From CAZQYC01 sp043746555 (lineage in GTDB: Bacteria; Pseudomonadota; Gammaproteobacteria; Steroidobacterales; Steroidobacteraceae), in the NCBI GenBank assembly GCA_043746555.1, contig JAYTQU010000350.1, positions 1-8,353 of the forward strand: 8,353 bases of DNA, written 5' to 3'. Numbering within the stretch: position 1 is the first letter of the stretch; each line of letters starts with the position of its first letter. A program made the position numbers and the translations under genes. Positions 4,493-8,353 of this stretch are shown piece after piece. The notes under the pieces are model-generated. The model ran no database searches. It saw nothing but the letters and a program-made list of their open reading frames with translations, and was not told the origin of the DNA.

Positions 4493-6793
4493 ATGGCTAA
4501 GCGACCGAAAGTTTTGAAAAGATTCCTGCTCTCGATATTGATCGCAATGGGCGTGGCGTTATTGGCGCTCGCAATTTGGATTATCTACCTCGACCGCATC
4601 GTCACCAAACAATTCGAAGGACGCCGTTGGACATTGCCAGCGCAGGTGTACGCGCAACCGTTGGAGTTGTATGCCGGTCAGGCGATTGCGGCCGATGAAT
4701 TAGAACGTGAGCTGCGGCGACTCGGCTATCGGCGCAGTGAAGCCCCGCGTCGCGTCGGTGCCTATCGTCGGCGCGGCGCGCGCATCGATTTCATTAGTCG
4801 TCCGTTTCGATTCATCGATGAGGATCGTCCAGCGCGCGCGATGTCGGTGATTACAGGTTTGCACGGCATCGAGCGCATGTGGGACGGTGCGGGCAAGGAA
4901 CAACCGATTTTTCGACTCGACCCACTTTTGATCGGCAGCATTTTTCCGATTCACGGCGAGGATCGCGTCGTGGTGACGCCGGATCAAGTGCCGGCGTTGT
5001 TGCCCACCGCGCTTAAGATCGTCGAAGACAGAAAATTCGACACGCACCATGGCGTCGATTTTCTCGCGATCCTGCGCGCCACGTGGGCGAACGTGCGCGC
5101 CGGGCAAATCGAACAAGGCGCATCGACTCTTACACAACAATTGGTGCGTAGTTACTTTCTCGACAATCGCCGCACTTTCGGTCGCAAAATCGAAGAAGCA
5201 TTGATGGCGATGTTGTTGGAGCTGCATTTCGACAAAGCAGATTTAATGAACTCGTACATCAACGAGATTCACTTAGGACAGGAAGGCGATCGCGCCATTC
5301 ACGGATTTGGTTTGGCCAGCCAGTTTTACTTCGGCAAGCCGCTGGACGAATTGGAGTTGCATGAGTTGGCGACGTTGGTTGCCGTCGTGCGCGGACCGTC
5401 GTACTACGATCCGCGTCGCCACCCCGAGCGAGTGATTGAGCGTCGCAATCTCGTGCTCGATTTGATGGCGCAGTTCAAAGTCATTAGCGAGTCCGATGCG
5501 CGGATTGCGAAAGCAAAACCGCTCTCGGTGCGCTCGCCCGACGCCCAAGCGAATCAAGGTGGCGCGTATTATCCGGCCTTCCTAGGATTGGTGCGACGAA
5601 CGTTGCGTCGCGATTATCACGAAGACGACCTGACCGAAGCGGGACTAAAAATTTTTACGACGCTCGATCCCACCGTACAAGCGCAGGCTGAGCGCGCCTT
5701 GGTGGATGAACTCACGACACTCGACAAATCGCGTAAACGCAAGAAAGCCGAACTCGAAGGCGTCGTCGTGGTTACCGCGCCGCAAAGTGGTGAAGTCATT
5801 GCGTTGGTCGGCGGCCGACACACGGGATTCGACGGGTTTAATCGCGCGCTCGACGCGCAACGTTCCATCGGGTCGTTGGTCAAGCCGGTGATTTATCTTG
5901 CGGCCATGGAAACGGGTCGCTTTCACGCAGCGAGCATTGTCGAAGACTCTGAACTCGAAGTGAAGTTATCGCGGACGCAGGTGTGGAAACCGAAGAACTT
6001 TACCGACCAGACTTACGGTCCCGTTCCCTTGGTGCGTGCACTGGCGCAATCGATGAACTTGGCGAGCGCGCGACTAGGAATGGATGTCGGTTTGCCATTG
6101 GTGGCCAAAGAGTTCGTCAAGCTCGGACTTGAAACCGAACCACCGCAATTACCGGCCGTATTGCTCGGAGCCGTCGATGTGTCGCCGCTGCAAGTCGCGC
6201 AGATATACAACAGTTTGGCCAACGGTGGTTTTCGCTCACCGCTTCGCGCGGTGCGCGCCGTGGTCGATCAGAACGGCACGCCACTTAAATCTTTTCCGCT
6301 TGAGGTCACGCCGGTCGCCGATCCGGCGGCGGTGTATCAAGTCGATCGCATGATGGTCGAAGTGATGGAACACGGTAGCGGACGCAATGCGCGCGCCGGT
6401 TTGCCGGCGAATATCACGGTTGCAGGCAAGACCGGCACGTCGTCCGACTATCGCGATAGTTGGGTCGCGGGATTTTCCGGCAATCGACTTGCCGTCGTGT
6501 GGGTTGGCTACGACGATAATCAGCCCACCGGCCTCACGGGATCTTCGGGTGCATCGCGTGTTTGGTCACGCTTGATGAATAACATCGAACTGCGCTCGTG
6601 GAACGAGCCTTTGCCCGAGAGTCTGCAAGAAGTCACCATCGACTTTGCAACGGGGTATTCGGCGACTACCGTCTGTAGCGACGATGTGATTGCCGTCGCC
6701 ATCCCAAAGGATGTGCAGCTATCGGTTTACGAAAAATGCAAAGCGGGATTTGTCGAAGGATTGCGCAGGCTATTTGGCGGAAAGCGTCAGTGA
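4493..6793 (+). CDS. mrcB: Penicillin-binding protein 1B, bifunctional peptidoglycan synthase
   Basis: Class A PBP that polymerises lipid II into glycan strands (transglycosylase) and cross-links them (transpeptidase) in the periplasm. Its 766 residues show, in order: a cytoplasmic tip and one membrane anchor (about 11-33), a UB2H domain (about 45-125, LPAQVYAQPLELYAGQ), the GT51 domain with catalytic Glu178 in VEDRKF and motifs QGASTLTQQLVRSYFL and GRKIEEALMAM, then the transpeptidase with SxxK (Ser461-Lys464, SIGSLVKP), SxN (Ser520-Met-Asn522) and KTG (Lys646-Thr-Gly, GKTGTS). All catalytic residues are present. The UB2H domain separates it from PBP1a/PBP1c and predicts activation by a LpoB-like lipoprotein. 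Length is close to the E. coli protein. The C-terminal tail after about 700 is short. Confidence 0.97.
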   Translation: MAKRPKVLKRFLLSILIAMGVALLALAIWIIYLDRIVTKQFEGRRWTLPAQVYAQPLELYAGQAIAADELERELRRLGYRRSEAPRRVGAYRRRGARIDFISRPFRFIDEDRPARAMSVITGLHGIERMWDGAGKEQPIFRLDPLLIGSIFPIHGEDRVVVTPDQVPALLPTALKIVEDRKFDTHHGVDFLAILRATWANVRAGQIEQGASTLTQQLVRSYFLDNRRTFGRKIEEALMAMLLELHFDKADLMNSYINEIHLGQEGDRAIHGFGLASQFYFGKPLDELELHELATLVAVVRGPSYYDPRRHPERVIERRNLVLDLMAQFKVISESDARIAKAKPLSVRSPDAQANQGGAYYPAFLGLVRRTLRRDYHEDDLTEAGLKIFTTLDPTVQAQAERALVDELTTLDKSRKRKKAELEGVVVVTAPQSGEVIALVGGRHTGFDGFNRALDAQRSIGSLVKPVIYLAAMETGRFHAASIVEDSELEVKLSRTQVWKPKNFTDQTYGPVPLVRALAQSMNLASARLGMDVGLPLVAKEFVKLGLETEPPQLPAVLLGAVDVSPLQVAQIYNSLANGGFRSPLRAVRAVVDQNGTPLKSFPLEVTPVADPAAVYQVDRMMVEVMEHGSGRNARAGLPANITVAGKTGTSSDYRDSWVAGFSGNRLAVVWVGYDDNQPTGLTGSSGASRVWSRLMNNIELRSWNEPLPESLQEVTIDFATGYSATTVCSDDVIAVAIPKDVQLSVYEKCKAGFVEGLRRLFGGKRQ

Positions 6794-6972
6794 TGCGAAA
6801 GCGAATCAGCGATCCGCAGTAATCGCCGTCCCTTGGTGGAAGCCAATTTCCCATTGATCGTTGTCGCGACGCCATATGGAGCGGCGCAAGGAGTATCGCT
6901 TCGAATTGCTATCGCGACACACTTCGTAAGTGGCGAGCGGGATATGCGGCGTCGGTCAATCGAGAATAGATT

Positions 6973-7002
6973 TTGCCGCAGTCCGACTTGTGACGGTATC
7001 AT
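6973..7002 (+). promoter_or_regulatory. Possible promoter giving a leaderless lipoprotein mRNA
   Basis: TTGCCG (6973-6978) and TATCAT (6997-7002) are separated by 18 bases and lie just before the ATG at 7009. The expected start point, about 7 bases after the -10 box, coincides with the ATG itself. No Shine-Dalgarno is present in the preceding bases. The rest of the 215-bp gap between mrcB and this gene (6794-6972) holds no gene or clear terminator that I can support. Confidence 0.4.
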
Positions 7003-7008
7003 TCGTCC

Positions 7009-7575
7009 ATGTCGACTCTTCCCCTATCCACAGTTCCGATATCCGCACTTAGATTCTTGCCCACTGCGGCTCTCGCAACTTGCCTACTCAGCGCGTGCGT
7101 TGTACCGAGTCCCTACGCGCCGCGGAATTCCGCGTCGTCTCCAACGCAATCGATTCCTGAATCGGGTGTGCAAACACAAGCGATTACGACGCCCGATTCT
7201 GCCGGCGCTGCGCAACCGCTGCCTGCACCGGTTGCGCGTCCGCGCGGGTTGAGCGCGGCGACGAAGGCGTTGGTTGCGCAGGCGCAGACGCAATTGAATG
7301 CGGGCAACGATGCTTTAGCGGCGGCCACAATTGAACGCGCGTTGCGCATTGAACCGGACAGTCCATTGTTGTGGATTGAACTGGCGAAGGTTCGACAAAA
7401 CGAGGGCAACGCATCGCAGGCCGAAAATCTCGCGCGCAAAGCGCTCGCGATGTCGAGCGGCGATGCGAGAGTGCAAGCAAGCGCGTGGCGTATCATTGCG
7501 GAAAGTTATCGCGCACGCGGGCGCAATCCGGAGGCTCGCGATGCGGATGCGCGCGCGGCAGCGTTGGGTGGATGA
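7009..7575 (+). CDS. TPR-repeat outer-membrane-type lipoprotein
   Basis: A 188-residue secreted lipoprotein. The N-terminus has a hydrophobic signal (FLPTAALATCLLSA) ending in the lipobox Leu27-Ser-Ala-Cys30, so Cys30 would be lipidated and become the mature N-terminus. Residue 32 is not Asp, which favours the outer membrane. A low-complexity Ser/Pro/Ala linker covers about 31-80. Tetratricopeptide-type helices follow at about 85-186, including QLNAGNDALAAATIERALRI, LLWIELAKVRQNEGNASQAE and SWRIIAESYRARGRNPEARD, roughly three repeats. The gene follows mrcB on the same strand after 215 bases. A role as a scaffold or PBP-activating partner is a guess from position; LpoA-like proteins are TPR lipoproteins, but this one is much shorter. 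Confidence 0.85.
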   Translation: MSTLPLSTVPISALRFLPTAALATCLLSACVVPSPYAPRNSASSPTQSIPESGVQTQAITTPDSAGAAQPLPAPVARPRGLSAATKALVAQAQTQLNAGNDALAAATIERALRIEPDSPLLWIELAKVRQNEGNASQAENLARKALAMSSGDARVQASAWRIIAESYRARGRNPEARDADARAAALGG

Positions 7576-7589
7576 ATTGGGTGGATGAA
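7564..7589 (+). repeat. Perfect 13-bp tandem duplication over the lipoprotein stop codon
   Basis: TTGGGTGGATGAA occurs twice back to back (7564-7576 and 7577-7589). The first copy holds the last codons and TGA stop of the lipoprotein gene. The second lies in the gap before the carbonic anhydrase gene. It looks like a recent slippage duplication that did not alter the protein. Confidence 0.95.
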
Positions 7590-7620
7590 AAATAATCCGA
7601 CCAGGATTGGTGGTGTCTAA

Positions 7621-8250
7621 ATGATTTCGGCAACAGAAGCATTGGCATTGTTACGCGAAGGCAATCGTCGTTTCGTGACCGACGTGCGTAACAGCGATGA
7701 GCTTACGAGCCATACACGCCGCCGCGAAGTCGCGGCGGGGCAAGAACCGTTTGCGATTATTCTCGGTTGCTCAGACTCGCGAGTACCGGCGGAGATTGTG
7801 TTCGATCAAGGGCTCGGCGATCTGTTTGTGATTCGAGTGGCCGGAAATATTGTCGCACCATCGCAAGTCGGTAGCGTCGAATTCGCCGCTGCGCGATTCG
7901 GTACTCGCCTGGTGGTGGTGCTCGGTCATTCGAAGTGCGGTGCGATCACGGCCACTCTGGAGGAACTCGGTCGCAAGTCGGGAGAGCAATCGCGCAATTT
8001 GCGTGCGATTGTCGATCGCATTCGACCGTCGGTGGAAGCGCTGGTCGAAGCAGGGCACGACCTCGATTCCAAAACGCTGGAGGAGCGGGCCGTTCGCGCC
8101 AACATTCGCGTGTCGGCAAATCATCTGCGACATGGTTCTGAGATTCTCGAACAGCTCATTCAGAAAGACCGTCTGTTGGTTGTGGGCGCCGAGTACTCGC
8201 TTGAAACGGGTGTCGTGGATTTTTTCGATGGAGTACCCGATTCGCAATGA
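7621..8250 (+). CDS. Beta-class carbonic anhydrase
   Basis: Cytosolic zinc enzyme that interconverts CO2 and bicarbonate, supplying bicarbonate to carboxylases and helping pH balance. The 209-residue protein shows the full beta-class active site: Cys50-x-Asp52-x-Arg54 in ILGCSDSRVP (zinc ligand plus the Asp/Arg dyad), FVIRVAGNIV (69-78), and His103-x-x-Cys106 in VLGHSKCGAI (the other two zinc ligands). The C-terminal part carries LLVVGAEYSLETGVVDFF, typical of the family. Length is usual (200-230). The ATG at 7621 lies 45 bases after the lipoprotein stop, with a weak GGTGG ribosome site. Its TGA overlaps the start of dtd as ATGA, implying translational coupling. The paralogues Can and CynT cannot be told apart here. 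Confidence 0.95.
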   Translation: MISATEALALLREGNRRFVTDVRNSDELTSHTRRREVAAGQEPFAIILGCSDSRVPAEIVFDQGLGDLFVIRVAGNIVAPSQVGSVEFAAARFGTRLVVVLGHSKCGAITATLEELGRKSGEQSRNLRAIVDRIRPSVEALVEAGHDLDSKTLEERAVRANIRVSANHLRHGSEILEQLIQKDRLLVVGAEYSLETGVVDFFDGVPDSQ

Positions 8251-8353
8251 TCGGACTTCTACAGCGGGTTACGAAGGCGAGCGTCGTTGTCGAAGGTGAG
8301 ACCATCGCTGCGATCGAGCACGGGCTGCTGGTGCTTATCGGCGTAGAGCGAGG
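8247..8353 (+). CDS. dtd: D-aminoacyl-tRNA deacylase (Dtd), 5' end only
   Basis: Dtd hydrolyses D-amino acids (and mis-charged glycine) from tRNA, protecting translation. The 35 codons in the window read MIGLLQRVTKASVVVEGE, then AIEHGLLVLIGVERG. This matches the Dtd N-terminus, where the usual form is M(R/K)xLxQRVxxASVxVDGE...GLLVLLGVxxGD. The catalytic SQFTL and the GPxxP motif would lie beyond the right edge. The ATG overlaps the carbonic anhydrase stop (ATGA at 8247-8250), so the two genes are very likely in one operon. The gene is cut by the window edge, and nothing suggests it is broken. Confidence 0.93.
   Translation, partial: MIGLLQRVTKASVVVEGETIAAIEHGLLVLIGVER

Noticed and set aside
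4700..5227. 175-codon minus-strand frame inside mrcB
   Set aside because: It is antisense to the strongly conserved UB2H and transglycosylase domains and shows no family signature.
6787..7002. Open frames on both strands between mrcB and the lipoprotein gene
   Set aside because: Arginine-rich, low-similarity translations with no ribosome sites; they overlap the promoter region and look random.
7113..7496. Long minus-strand frames inside the TPR lipoprotein gene
   Set aside because: They follow from the codon bias of the real plus-strand gene, which has a lipobox and TPR helices.

Overview
The window looks like chromosomal DNA of a gammaproteobacterium, possibly related to the Xanthomonadales/Nevskiales. 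The evidence is a PBP1b-type peptidoglycan synthase with a UB2H domain, a Sec/Lgt-type TPR lipoprotein, and a beta-carbonic anhydrase translationally coupled to dtd. I cannot place it to genus from sequence alone. It has two very different halves.

Left half (1 to about 2620) is an array of integron gene cassettes, all read on the minus strand. Three attC sites have the standard architecture: outer core boxes, inner arms with one extra base, and a central hairpin (91-171, 994-1057, 1559-1648). A fourth (471-560) keeps the core boxes and centre but its inner arms do not pair. A fifth, long and degenerate candidate covers 2063-2225. In transcription order (right to left) the cassettes carry an orphan HigA-type antitoxin with only the tail of its toxin, a 63-residue two-helix membrane protein, a GNAT acetyltransferase, a complete hicAB toxin-antitoxin pair, a roughly 380-bp cassette with no convincing gene, and the start of another gene at the left edge. 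No integrase gene is visible. The cassette polarity puts the expected attI/intI end on the right, where ordinary chromosomal genes begin instead. In this window the locus is therefore a CALIN-like array (attC cluster without integrase), perhaps made by a deletion that also removed the first part of the higB-like toxin.

Right half (2667-8353) is conventional chromosome. A minus-strand GT39/PMT-like membrane glycosyltransferase lies divergent from mrcB (PBP1b). After mrcB, all on plus, come a TPR lipoprotein with a promoter placed so that its mRNA may be leaderless, a beta-carbonic anhydrase, and the first 35 codons of dtd (D-aminoacyl-tRNA deacylase), which overlaps the carbonic anhydrase stop by ATGA. 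The glycosyltransferase, PBP1b and lipoprotein all act at the cell envelope. The carbonic anhydrase and Dtd are cytosolic housekeeping enzymes.

The most interesting parts are the array boundary (truncated toxin meeting the glycosyltransferase stop codon), the arm-mismatched hicAB attC sharing a 38-bp core with another attC, and the uncharacterised cassette contents. I found no clearly new multi-gene system.
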